From the NCBI GenBank assembly GCA_046758005.1, contig JBHHZJ010000016.1, forward strand, positions 1 to 45,878: 45,878 nucleotides of DNA. Direction: 5' to 3'. This DNA comes from JBHHZJ01 sp046758005 (GTDB lineage Bacteria > Pseudomonadota > Alphaproteobacteria > Kiloniellales > J153). Shown in pieces: positions 24,882 through 33,076 of this stretch. The first letter of the stretch is position 1; the number at the start of each line of letters is the position of its first letter. The notes beneath the pieces were generated by a model. That model was not told where the DNA came from. It saw only the letters and a program-made list of their open reading frames with translations, and ran no database searches. The position numbers and the translations under genes were made by a program.

Positions 24882-26231
24882 TCACAAGTTAAGTTTGTGT
24901 TGCCGCAGCAGGTCGTAGAGCTTCGGCCGGCTGACCCTGAGGATCTTGGCCGCGTTCGTGATGTTTCCCCCGGATAGGGCCAGTGCGTTCTCGATCGACT
25001 CGCGCTCGGCGCGCGCCCGGGCCTCTTTCAGGGTCTCGCGCCGCGGCGCGGCCCGGGGTTCGGCAAGGTCGAGATCGGCCGCGGCGATCTTCCGGCCCTT
25101 CGCCGTGACCACTGCGCGCTTGAGCCGGTTCTGCAGCTCGCGGACATTGCCCGGCCAGGAATGCGCCGCAATCGCCGCGAGCGCATCCTCGCTGAACTCG
25201 CGCACCGGCCGGCCCTGTTCGGTCGCAAGATCGTGGACCAGCCGGTGGGCGATGATCACCGCATCGTCGGTCCGTTCGCGCAGCGGCGGAATGTGGACAG
25301 TGAACTCGCTCAGCCGGTAATAGAGATCGTCTCGAAAATCGCCGTTGGCGATCGCTTCGGAAAGGTCCTGGTTGGTGGCCGAGATGACCCGCACGTCGAC
25401 GGCAATGGATCGTCGCCCACCCACCCGTTCGATCAACCGATCCTGAAGGAAACGCAAGAGCTTGGCCTGTAAATGCAGGCTGAGGTCGCCGATCTCATCG
25501 AGAAACAGGGTGCCGCCTTGCGCCAGCTCGAACTTGCCCACGGTGGTCTTGACCGCGCCGGTAAAGGCGCCCTTCTCGTACCCGAACAGCTCGCTCTCCA
25601 GGAGCTGCTCCGGGATGGCCGCGCAGTTGATGGCGATGAACTTGTCCTGGCTGCGGCTGCTGAGTTCGTGGATGCCCCTGGCGACCAGCTCCTTGCCGGT
25701 CCCGCTTTCACCCAGGACGAGAACGCTCATGTTGCTGTCCGCGATCTCGCAGACCCGCTCCAGTTCCTTCTCCAGCTTGGTCTCGGCGGTGATGAACCCG
25801 GGCAGCCGCGGCGCCGCCCCGGCCCTGGTGATCCTTCTGTGCTCCTCCTCGAGATTCCAAAGCTCGTAAGCGCGGTCGACGACCAGGCCCAGGATGTCGG
25901 CCTCTACCGGTTTCTGATAAAAATCGTACGCGCCTTTCGCCACCGCCTGAACGGCGAAGGCCCGGTCGGACTGCCCGGTCATCATGATGACCTTGCTTTC
26001 CGGGGTCACGGCGAGGATTTCCTCCAAGGTCGCCAGTCCCTCCGACGGGCCGTCGGGGTCGGGCGGCAATCCCAGATCGAGGACGACGACCGGCGGCCTT
26101 TCGCGCGTCGTGATCTCCAGGGCGCTCTCGCGGTCCCCGGCCGCGAACACCTCGTAGGACTCGAAGGCCCACCGGAGCTGCCGCTGCAGCCCGCTGTCGT
26201 CCTCGACGATCAATAGCCTTCGCTTGTCCAT
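24882..26231 (-). CDS. prsR: PEP-CTERM system sigma-54 response regulator PrsR (TIGR02915-like)
   Basis: A 449-residue NtrC-type activator. The receiver domain (1-120) has the acidic pair ED/D near 10-12, the phospho-acceptor Asp52 in VVVLDLGLP and Lys in YQKPVE. The AAA+ domain (about 145-385) has Walker A GESGTGKE, the sigma-54 contact loop GAFTGA at 221-226, Walker B GGTLFLDEIGDL and YYRLSEFTVHIPPLRER. The C-terminal Fis-type helix-turn-helix is NITNAAKILRVSRPKLYDLL. It would bind enhancers and open sigma-54 promoters when phosphorylated by PrsK; the array near 32770-32988 is a candidate target. The start MDKRRLLIVEDD fits the family; an in-frame TTG lies 27 bases upstream. Confidence 0.95.
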   Translation of the reverse strand: MDKRRLLIVEDDSGLQRQLRWAFESYEVFAAGDRESALEITTRERPPVVVLDLGLPPDPDGPSEGLATLEEILAVTPESKVIMMTGQSDRAFAVQAVAKGAYDFYQKPVEADILGLVVDRAYELWNLEEEHRRITRAGAAPRLPGFITAETKLEKELERVCEIADSNMSVLVLGESGTGKELVARGIHELSSRSQDKFIAINCAAIPEQLLESELFGYEKGAFTGAVKTTVGKFELAQGGTLFLDEIGDLSLHLQAKLLRFLQDRLIERVGGRRSIAVDVRVISATNQDLSEAIANGDFRDDLYYRLSEFTVHIPPLRERTDDAVIIAHRLVHDLATEQGRPVREFSEDALAAIAAHSWPGNVRELQNRLKRAVVTAKGRKIAAADLDLAEPRAAPRRETLKEARARAERESIENALALSGGNITNAAKILRVSRPKLYDLLRQHKLNL

Positions 26232-26264
26232 GAACCGGCGGGCGAGCCTGTCAGCCAACTTCTG

Positions 26265-28310
26265 CTAAGCGGTCTTTGCGATCGGCAGGGTGATCCGCAT
26301 GATCGTACCTTCTCCGGGCGCGCTGATCGCCTCAAGATTGCCGCCCAGCTCCCGGGCGTATTCGCGGCACTGATAGGCGCCAATCCCCATGCCCTCTTTC
26401 TTGGTCGACTGAAACGGCTTGAAAAGCTCGCGCCGAATGAAATCCCGGTCCATGCCCGGCCCTTCGTCGGCGACATCGACGACCGCGAAGCGCCCGTTGC
26501 GCCTGAGCCCGATCCGGACGGTGCCGGTCCCGTCGACCGCCTCGATCGCGTTCCGCAGGAGGTGCCCGATCACTGCCTCGAGCCGGTCCCGGTCCCCCAA
26601 TACGGCCAGGTCGCAACCTTCACCGTCAAGGACGACCCGCGCTTGGGAGCCTTTTTGCGCCGTGATGACGCGGCGAATCAGGGGCTCGAGCAACTGGGCC
26701 TCCTTGGCCGGCTGGTTCGGCTCCAGGGCGTGGATCCGTTCCATGAGCTGCTTCATCTTCTTGGCCGCATCGTTGATCGTCGCCACGACGTCGTCGCGAA
26801 ACGCCTTGCGGTGGCCGTGCTTCTCGAAGTTCAGGCCGAGCACCGAGAGCTGGCTGACCAGGTTCTTGACATCGTGGATCACGAAGGCGAAGCGGCGGTT
26901 GAAAATCTCGAACTCGCGCGCCTGCTCGAGCGCCTCCACCGCCTTCTGTTCGGCCAGGTAGCTCGCCGTCTGCCGGCCGACCACGTCGAGCAGGTCGTAG
27001 TCCTCCCATTCCAGGGTACGTGGGGCTCGAGGCCGCGCCAGCACCACCAAGCCGACGAGGGAGCGATGCCAAAGGGGGACGATCAGCCAGGCCCGCTTGG
27101 CGCTCCTCAGCGCATCGGGAATCGCGACCGTCCCATGAAGCCCCGTGCCGGCGATGGCGTGCTCCAGATCGATGACCGATTGGTCGGGCCCGAGGGATCG
27201 GGCGAACGCGTGCGCGCTCTGTTCCGAGAGGTCCGGGACGGTGAAATTCCACGAGCAGGCGTGCTCGCAGCGGTCGTCGTTGACCAGCCACATCACGCCG
27301 CCTGGGCTCTCGACGATATCGGCGATGGCCTTGACGCATCTCTCTTCCAAGGGCGCTGCCGACTGGCCGGCCGAAATGGTGTGCATGAAACGGAGCCACT
27401 CCTCCCGCCAGTCATACTTTTGCTTGTAGAAATGCTTGTTGACGAAATTCTTGGCGTGCGCCCAATAGGCCCCGGACGAGAGGACGATCGCCAGCACGGC
27501 CAACGCCCCGACGAAAAAGATGACCTGGACGACGGGTCCCCCCGCCTCGTCGATCTCCCGGAGCACGAAGCCGACCGCCGCGGCCAGCGAGAGGTACAGT
27601 CCGCTCGCGATCAACGTGCTCGAGCCCAGGACGACCTGACGGGAGATCGAAATGTTGGTCTGCCAAATTTCCTTTCGCGCCGCCGCGACGGCGAGCAGCG
27701 GCGCGGCCAGGGCCTGAACCGCGCCCCGGGCCTCCAGGAGAACCGGATCTACACGGCCGAAGAGGGTCGCGTCGGCATAGAGAAAAAGGTCGTAGGTGAA
27801 GATCGTGCCCGTCGCGAGGCAAAGAAACTTGATCTGCCAGCGTTCGTCGGGGGGCGTGTTGCGGAACAGGATTTCAGTCAGGAACATGCCGACGACGGCC
27901 AAGGCCAGGGCAAGCACCGAGTTCGGCGTCAGCGTGCCCGGCAGGATCGGTCCGGCCGGCAGGATGGCGATCGCGCCAAGCGTTGCGACGACGAGCACGA
28001 CCGCCGGCGCCAGGTACCTGAGTTGCGCCGCCCTTTCCCGGTCCGATGAGCCCGAGTAGAACAGGCTTCCCAGAAACGCGATCCAGGCGAGAAAACGCGC
28101 GATTTCCAGCGCGGCGATCACGCGCGGCCAATCCCACATGGTCCAGTAGTAGGCCGCCGATGCCCCCGTCCAAGCCCCCGTCGTCACCACCGCGATCAGA
28201 ATCAAGGCCCCTTGCAGGCCTCTCGTCCTGTTGATCAGCAGCAGCGCCAAGAGGACAAACGCCAGGGCCCCAATGGCGTATGTCACGGTCCCGATGGATG
28301 TGCCCGACAT
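26265..28310 (-). CDS. prsK: PEP-CTERM system membrane histidine kinase PrsK (TIGR02916-like)
   Basis: A 681-residue sensor kinase. Residues 1-285 contain about eight to ten membrane helices, so sensing may be of a membrane or envelope signal. A GAF-like domain follows (about 320-455; MWLVNDDRCEHACSWNF, WLIVPLWHRSLVGLVVLARP). The phospho-acceptor is His479 in FAFVIHDVKNLVSQL, and the ATP-binding domain has VIGHLLRNAIEAV (N box), DEGPGMD (G1) and KEGMGIGAYQCREY (G2). GTG 28313 directly precedes the ATG at 28310 and could also start translation. Its stop is 33 bases before prsR, consistent with an operon transcribed from the AT-rich region shared with prsT. Confidence 0.95.
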   Translation of the reverse strand: MSGTSIGTVTYAIGALAFVLLALLLINRTRGLQGALILIAVVTTGAWTGASAAYYWTMWDWPRVIAALEIARFLAWIAFLGSLFYSGSSDRERAAQLRYLAPAVVLVVATLGAIAILPAGPILPGTLTPNSVLALALAVVGMFLTEILFRNTPPDERWQIKFLCLATGTIFTYDLFLYADATLFGRVDPVLLEARGAVQALAAPLLAVAAARKEIWQTNISISRQVVLGSSTLIASGLYLSLAAAVGFVLREIDEAGGPVVQVIFFVGALAVLAIVLSSGAYWAHAKNFVNKHFYKQKYDWREEWLRFMHTISAGQSAAPLEERCVKAIADIVESPGGVMWLVNDDRCEHACSWNFTVPDLSEQSAHAFARSLGPDQSVIDLEHAIAGTGLHGTVAIPDALRSAKRAWLIVPLWHRSLVGLVVLARPRAPRTLEWEDYDLLDVVGRQTASYLAEQKAVEALEQAREFEIFNRRFAFVIHDVKNLVSQLSVLGLNFEKHGHRKAFRDDVVATINDAAKKMKQLMERIHALEPNQPAKEAQLLEPLIRRVITAQKGSQARVVLDGEGCDLAVLGDRDRLEAVIGHLLRNAIEAVDGTGTVRIGLRRNGRFAVVDVADEGPGMDRDFIRRELFKPFQSTKKEGMGIGAYQCREYARELGGNLEAISAPGEGTIMRITLPIAKTA

Positions 28311-28814
28311 CACGATTTCAGCCTCACGGACGGGACTCGACCCTCGATCAGATCACGTCGAGGCGCGGCGCGAGCCTGCGTGCCGGCTCCGGCGCGGGCC
28401 GAGCTGCGGCCGCCCGCCGCAGCGCCGGCGCGTCGCCGACATGCGCCGCCTTGGCGCGGGGGCCCAGTAAGAGGCGTGCGCACCCCCGGCCGACATGGAG
28501 AATTCGGTGCCCAAATATACCCGTTCAGCATCGAAGGCCGGGTAAGTTTGTCAGCCCCCTGGATTATGGGATATAAATACCTATACATTAGATTGAGTCG
28601 CAAATATCAAATTTTGCCTCAAATTTTCCGGAGTGGAGCCTGGAGGCCTCCAGGACTGCGCGTATGCACGGTTTGACGCGCCATTCACTTCGACCACGCC
28701 GGGCCGCCCGCTGCCCTGGGGCGCGCCTCCACCGATGGCTTCTCGATCATAAAATGGTCACCGGATCCCCTTATTGATTGTCAGCGCATCCCGTCGAGGA
28801 TCGAGGACGCGAGA
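28311..28814. other. Divergent prsK/prsT intergenic region
   Basis: Bases 28314-28500 are GC-rich with no gene. The AT-rich island at about 28545-28635 probably holds the promoters. It contains TCAAATTTT twice (28607 and 28619, exactly 12 bases apart) and is bordered by a 16-base palindrome. No sigma-54 -24/-12 element was found on either strand. Confidence 0.45.
28639..28654. repeat. 16-base perfect palindrome
   Basis: CCTGGAGGCCTCCAGG reads the same on both strands. It lies between the AT-rich promoter island and prsT, about 160 bases before prsT. It could be a regulator site or a transcript hairpin. Confidence 0.4.
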
Positions 28815-31625
28815 ATGAGAAAGACGCTCTGCCCACGCATGTCACGCCTGGCCAAGGCCTGCGCGATCGCCTTGCCGGCCTTGCTCGCCGGCTTGGCGGG
28901 TTGCGACGACGCCCCGGATCTGAGCGCGGCGGACTACCTGGAGCGCGCCAGGGCGCATTACGAAAAGGGCAACTTCCGGGCCAGCGTAATCGAACTCAAG
29001 AACGCCTTGCAGCAGGATCCGCAGAACGCGGAGGCGCACCTGATGCTCGGGCGGTCCTATGTCGCCGTCGGCGACGGCGCCGGCGCCGAGAAGGAGCTCC
29101 TGCGGGCGCGCAACCTGGGCGTGGACCGGGCCGAGCTTGCCCTGCCCCTGGCGCGCGCGCAGCTCCTGCTCGGCAAGAGCAAGGAGGTCCTTTCCGGGCT
29201 CGAGATCGAGGAAGGTGCCCCGCAGGCCGACCGGGCGCTCGCCCACGTGCTGCGCGGCAACGCGCACGCCACCCTCAGCCAACTCGACGAAGCCGGGGAA
29301 GAATTCCGCGCCGCGCTCGCGCTCGAACCCGACAACGCCTCGGCCCTCGTAGGGCTCGGGCGCGTGGCGACGCGCAAGGGTGATTACGAGAAGGCCGAGG
29401 CGCTGGTGGAAAGAGCCCTGGCGGCGGCTCCCGACGACCTCGAAGTGTCGGCGCTGAAAGCGGATCTCCGGCTCGTACAGGGGCGGTACGAGGAAGCCGA
29501 AGATCTTTACCGGAAGGTCGCCGACGCCCGCCCGAACAACCTCGAACTCCTCATCCCCTTGGCGTACGCGCAAATCGCCGGCGGCCGGCTCGATCAAGCG
29601 ATCGCGAACTTGGACAAGGTGTTGGCGGCGTCGCCGCGCGACTCGAAGGCCAACTACTTGCGCGCCCTCGCGGCCTTTCAGGCGCAAGACTACCAGACGG
29701 CGAAGACACACAGCGACCAAGCCCTGGCGGCAAAACCCGACGACCTGCCGGCAAGGCTCCTGGCCGGTGCGGCCAGCTTCGCGCTCAATCAGAACGAACA
29801 GGCACATCGGCTGCTGACCGGCTACCTGGCCGCGGTTCCCGGCGACGATCGCGCCCGCCGCATGCTCGGTGCCACGCTCCTGCGGCTCGGCCAAGCCGAA
29901 CAGGCCGTCGCCACCCTGAAGCCGCTGGTCGACAAGTCGGTCGACGATGCCCAACTGTTGAACATGATCGGCACGGCGGCGGTTCGCAGCGGCGACCCGC
30001 AGAGCGCCAGGACGTATTTCGAGCGCGTCGCCGCGCTAACGCCGGACAGTGGCGAGGCGCTCACACGGTTGGCCGCGATCAGCCTCCAGGCGGGTCAAAC
30101 CGAGCAAGCCATCCAGGAGCTCGAACAGGCCCTGGAGCAAGATCCCAAGCTGGACCGCGCGCTGGCCAGCATCGTGTTCGCGCATCTTCAAGCCCAGGAG
30201 CTGGACCAAGCCCTGGAGGCGGCCAAGCGCTTCCGCATTACCTATCCGGACAGGGCGGCGGGGCCCACCTTGGTTGGCATCGTCCACGGCGTACGCGGGG
30301 AGCTCGACGAGGCGCGGGCCGCCCTTGCGCGGGCGTTGGAGATCCAGCCCGGCGCCCCGGATGCCGGCATCGTTCTGGCCGCCCTGGAGTCCCAAAGCGG
30401 CAATCCGGACAAGGCGCGGGCACGCCTGCACGAGGTGCTGACGCACAATCCCGGGCACCTCGGCACCTTGCAGGTGCTGCTCAACTTCGAGACGCAACAG
30501 GGCCAACCCCGCCAAGCATTGCCTTGGCTGGAAAAGGCGGTCGAGGCCGACCCGGACGCGATCGAGCCCAAGGTGCTCATCGGCCGGCTGCACCTGCAGA
30601 GCGGGAACGCCCTTGAGGCGCTGGCCGTGACGCAGGGCCTGTTGCCCCAGCATCCGAACGACCTCGCGCTGCGCGAAATCGTCGGGCGCGCGCAGCTCGC
30701 GCTCGGCCGTGGGGCCGACGCCGTCGCGACTCTGCGTCCACTGGGGGAAGTACAGCCTGAGTCCGCGGAGACACAGTTCCTGCTGGCCACCGCCTACCGG
30801 CGCGCCAACGATCGGCCGGCGTACCGGCGCCAGATCGAACGGGTCCTGGAGATCGACCCCAACCATCTGGGCGCCAAGGTCGGTCTGGCCAGTCTGCTCG
30901 CCCGAGAAGGGAAATTTGAGGCGGCTCAAGAGCTTGTGGAGGAGCTGAAGGAGGCCGCTCCGCAAGCGCCCGAGGTTTGGGAGCTGGATGGCGGCATCGC
31001 CTTGATGCAGAACCGCAACGCCGACGCGGTCGCCTCCTATCGGGCCGCCGCACAGAGGCGGCCCACGAGTGACCTCGCCATCAAGCTGGCCCTCGCCCAA
31101 CAGCGGGCCGGCGACGTCGAGGGCGCCATGGCGACTCTGGAGGATTGGCTACGAGACTCTCCAGACGATCTAAGGGTACGTTCCTTTGTGGGTGTCCAAT
31201 ACGTTGCCCTGAACCGCCTGGAAGCGGCCCAGACCCATTTCCAGGCGATGCTCGAAAGGGATGCCGACAACGTCGTCGCGCTCAACAACCTGGCCCTGGT
31301 CGAGTCGCGGATGGGCGAGGCGGACCGGGCGCTGGCCCATGCCAGACGCGCGCGCGAGCTGGCGCCCGAGGATGCCGCGGTGATGGACACGCTCGGCGTC
31401 GTGCTGTTGGGGCGGGGCGAGGTCGTGGAGGCCTTGCGGCTCCTCGAGCGCGCGGCCGGCAAGCTGCCCGACAACGTCGAAGTGATGTTCCACTTCGCCC
31501 AGGCCCTCGCGCGCACCGGCGACGCCTCGCAGGCGCGCGAGATCCTTCGCGACGTACTCGCCTCGGACCGCGCGTTCGGCGAACGGCAGGAGGCCGAGGC
31601 CTTGTTGCGAGAGCTGGAGGAGTGA
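28815..31625 (+). CDS. prsT: XrtA system TPR-repeat lipoprotein PrsT (TIGR02917-like)
   Basis: A 936-residue lipoprotein. Signal peptide with lipobox LAGLAGC puts the lipidated Cys at residue 30; Asp follows at +2, which by the Escherichia coli rule would retain it in the inner membrane. The remainder is an almost continuous array of about 34-residue TPR units (for example ADYLERARAHYEKGNFRAS, LLGRGEVVEALRLLERAAG) forming a long superhelical scaffold. The family accompanies PrsK/PrsR and exosortase A; a role as periplasmic scaffold in polysaccharide assembly or export, like AlgK or PelB TPR proteins, is inferred. ATG 28815 follows a GA-rich ribosome binding site. Divergent from prsK. Confidence 0.95.
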   Translation: MRKTLCPRMSRLAKACAIALPALLAGLAGCDDAPDLSAADYLERARAHYEKGNFRASVIELKNALQQDPQNAEAHLMLGRSYVAVGDGAGAEKELLRARNLGVDRAELALPLARAQLLLGKSKEVLSGLEIEEGAPQADRALAHVLRGNAHATLSQLDEAGEEFRAALALEPDNASALVGLGRVATRKGDYEKAEALVERALAAAPDDLEVSALKADLRLVQGRYEEAEDLYRKVADARPNNLELLIPLAYAQIAGGRLDQAIANLDKVLAASPRDSKANYLRALAAFQAQDYQTAKTHSDQALAAKPDDLPARLLAGAASFALNQNEQAHRLLTGYLAAVPGDDRARRMLGATLLRLGQAEQAVATLKPLVDKSVDDAQLLNMIGTAAVRSGDPQSARTYFERVAALTPDSGEALTRLAAISLQAGQTEQAIQELEQALEQDPKLDRALASIVFAHLQAQELDQALEAAKRFRITYPDRAAGPTLVGIVHGVRGELDEARAALARALEIQPGAPDAGIVLAALESQSGNPDKARARLHEVLTHNPGHLGTLQVLLNFETQQGQPRQALPWLEKAVEADPDAIEPKVLIGRLHLQSGNALEALAVTQGLLPQHPNDLALREIVGRAQLALGRGADAVATLRPLGEVQPESAETQFLLATAYRRANDRPAYRRQIERVLEIDPNHLGAKVGLASLLAREGKFEAAQELVEELKEAAPQAPEVWELDGGIALMQNRNADAVASYRAAAQRRPTSDLAIKLALAQQRAGDVEGAMATLEDWLRDSPDDLRVRSFVGVQYVALNRLEAAQTHFQAMLERDADNVVALNNLALVESRMGEADRALAHARRARELAPEDAAVMDTLGVVLLGRGEVVEALRLLERAAGKLPDNVEVMFHFAQALARTGDASQAREILRDVLASDRAFGERQEAEALLRELEE

Positions 31626-31837
31626 CCGCCTCCGAGTGACCCGGCGGGACGCTCCCGTGGGCATCCTAGCGAGTGGTGCAACGACTGCGGTAGCGGCGGC
31701 GATGCGCGAAGCCCCTGCCGCCGCGTTCGCGGCTCTGCGGACAGGTCCATCCGCCTTTGGCGCCGCCCGGACGTAGTGGTTGGAGCGTCTTTCCATGATA
31801 GGGGGTGCCGGGGCGGCACGCGCGGTGCCGATACGAA

Positions 31838-31861
31838 GAGGGGCCCCGCCCGGGGCCCCTC
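31838..31861 (-). terminator. Strong GC hairpin between prsT and the PEP-CTERM gene
   Basis: GAGGGGCCCC (31838-31847) and GGGGCCCCTC (31852-31861) form a perfect ten-pair stem with a four-base loop, in the gap between convergent genes. On the minus strand it is followed by TTCGTAT, a weak U-tract; it may serve both transcripts. Confidence 0.55.
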
Positions 31862-31901
31862 GCAATCAGCATTTGAAACGGCGGTCTTGGAATTCGATGC
31901 C

Positions 31902-32612
31902 TCAGGCCCGCGCCTCCCTTCGCGACCTGCGGCGCCACAGCAACCCGAGACCGACAAGCCCGATCCCGAAAAGACCCAAAGTGCGCGGCTCGGGAACCCT
32001 CAAGTTGGCGTTGCCGGTCGTCATTTGCTGCCCGCTGCCATGTGCGATCGTCACCACGTCCGTCACCGAGTAGGGCGCGATCGGATCGATTTTGGCGAAT
32101 GTGGACCCGGAAAACGCGCCGCCACTGAACGGCCCGAGGCTGGCAACCGTCGAGGTCGTCGCAAAAGCCGTGTTGCCACTGTCGTAGAAGCACGAATAGT
32201 TGACTGTGCCCGACGTGATGCCACCGATCCGACAATTCCCGGTAGTGGGCGCGTTGACCATGAAGTCGGTATCCGTCGTCCTGATGGTCAGGGTGCCCCC
32301 GGTGGTGAAGCTCGTAGCCGTAAAGGTCAGCTCGAGCACTGGATCGAGCGGGCCGCCGACGAACGGCTTGGACTGGGCAACGGTGAAGACGAGGCTGAAG
32401 TCACCGATTAAGGTGTTAGCCGCGAGAATGCCCTCCCTGGCATCGAGGTCGGGTGCCGTGTTGTCGGTGAAGGTCTGCGTCGGGTTTACGCCGTCGCCGA
32501 CTTGGATCATCAGCGTCGCGCTCGCCGAGCCGGCGCCCATCATCAGCGCTCCGGCCGTTGCGAGGCCGGCGACGGCGGCAACCACTGAAGTCATTCTACA
32601 ATGCCGTTTCAC
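31902..32612 (-). CDS. PEP-CTERM sorting-domain protein under a sigma-54 promoter
   Basis: A 236-residue exported protein. Signal peptide: VVAAVAGLATAGALMMGAG ending near SASA. The mature part is rich in T, G, S, F and D with few charges and a cysteine pair (TGNCRIGG, YSCFYDSG), suggesting a beta-sandwich. The C-terminal sorting signal is canonical: VPEPRT, helix LGLFGIGLVGLGLLW, basic end RRRSRREARA. GTG 32612 is supported by GGGGAGG six bases upstream. Transcription is expected from the -24/-12 promoter at 32693-32708 with upstream repeats, so PrsR-dependent expression is likely (inference). Mature function is not recognised. Confidence 0.92.
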   Translation of the reverse strand: MKRHCRMTSVVAAVAGLATAGALMMGAGSASATLMIQVGDGVNPTQTFTDNTAPDLDAREGILAANTLIGDFSLVFTVAQSKPFVGGPLDPVLELTFTATSFTTGGTLTIRTTDTDFMVNAPTTGNCRIGGITSGTVNYSCFYDSGNTAFATTSTVASLGPFSGGAFSGSTFAKIDPIAPYSVTDVVTIAHGSGQQMTTGNANLRVPEPRTLGLFGIGLVGLGLLWRRRSRREARA

Positions 32613-32692
32613 TGCTGCCTCCCCTTGACCTAATGAACCCTACCTGGTCGCGCACCCACGCGGAATACGCTTTTGGTGGCACCCGATATTAA

Positions 32693-32708
32693 TGCAAGCG
32701 CCGTGCCA
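32693..32708 (-). promoter_or_regulatory. Sigma-54 (-24/-12) promoter
   Basis: On the minus strand TGGCACGGCGCTTGCA matches the sigma-54 consensus TGGCAC-N5-TTGCW exactly, with GG and GC at the required 12-base offset. Transcription would start near 32683, about 70 bases before the PEP-CTERM start codon. It is the only well-spaced match I found in the intergenic regions of the window. Confidence 0.85.
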
Positions 32709-32770
32709 AAAAATATGTTCTTTTAAAATCAATGTGTTATTGAAACGCCGCCGTTAACCACGGGCGCGAG

Positions 32771-32789
32771 GTGTAAACGATTCCGACAC
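32771..32789. promoter_or_regulatory. GTGT...ACAC dyad, site A (candidate PrsR enhancer)
   Basis: GTGTAAACGATTCCGACAC, centred roughly 97 bases upstream of the predicted sigma-54 start. The spacing is typical of enhancer-binding-protein sites. PrsR as the binder is inferred. Confidence 0.6.
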
Positions 32790-32823
32790 TTTTTCCGAGC
32801 GTGTCGTTACCTCTATTGAGGAA

Positions 32824-32836
32824 AATCAAAGGGTTA
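32824..32836. promoter_or_regulatory. IHF-consensus site 1
   Basis: AATCAAAGGGTTA matches the IHF consensus WATCAA-N4-TTR at every position. It lies between dyads A and B, where DNA bending would bring distal activator to sigma-54 polymerase. Confidence 0.55.
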
Positions 32837-32869
32837 GGTTTGATCTCCGGAAAATCGGCGCGAAATCAG

Positions 32870-32888
32870 GTGTAAAGAATCCCGACAC
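32870..32888. promoter_or_regulatory. GTGT...ACAC dyad, site B (candidate PrsR enhancer)
   Basis: GTGTAAAGAATCCCGACAC, exactly 99 bases from site A and identical to it at 15 of 19 positions. Confidence 0.6.
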
Positions 32889-32922
32889 TTCCGCCCGCCA
32901 GGCGGATATACGAATTGAGCCA

Positions 32923-32935
32923 TATCAAAGGGTTA
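32923..32935. promoter_or_regulatory. IHF-consensus site 2
   Basis: TATCAAAGGGTTA also matches WATCAA-N4-TTR fully and is exactly 99 bases from site 1. Confidence 0.55.
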
Positions 32936-32968
32936 GCAAAAACGGCCGCCGCATGGCGGTTGAATCAG

Positions 32969-32988
32969 GTGTAAAGGAATCGTTACAC
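32969..32988. promoter_or_regulatory. GTGT...ACAC dyad, site C (candidate PrsR enhancer)
   Basis: GTGTAAAGGAATCGTTACAC, with perfect GTGTAA/TTACAC arms and one base longer than A and B; begins 99 bases from site B. It lies about 90 bases past the stop of the upstream WalW-like gene. Confidence 0.6.
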
Positions 32989-33076
32989 CGGCCGGCGAGG
33001 GGGCGCCGGCGCCCAGCTACGGCGGCGGCGGCAAACCCCGCCCCGGGCCGCGCAGGGCGCCGCGCGTCGGTCATGG

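Larger units (their letters stand above)
32770..32988. repeat. 99-bp tandem repeat array, two full copies plus a partial third
   Basis: Units begin at 32770, 32869 and 32968. Each opens with GGTGTAAA and a GTGT...ACAC dyad. Units 1 and 2 also share ATTGAG-N4-ATCAAAGGGTTAG at identical offset and end AATCA, while the sequence between these blocks has diverged. Conserved blocks with drifting spacers suggest selection on the sites rather than recent duplication. Confidence 0.8.
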
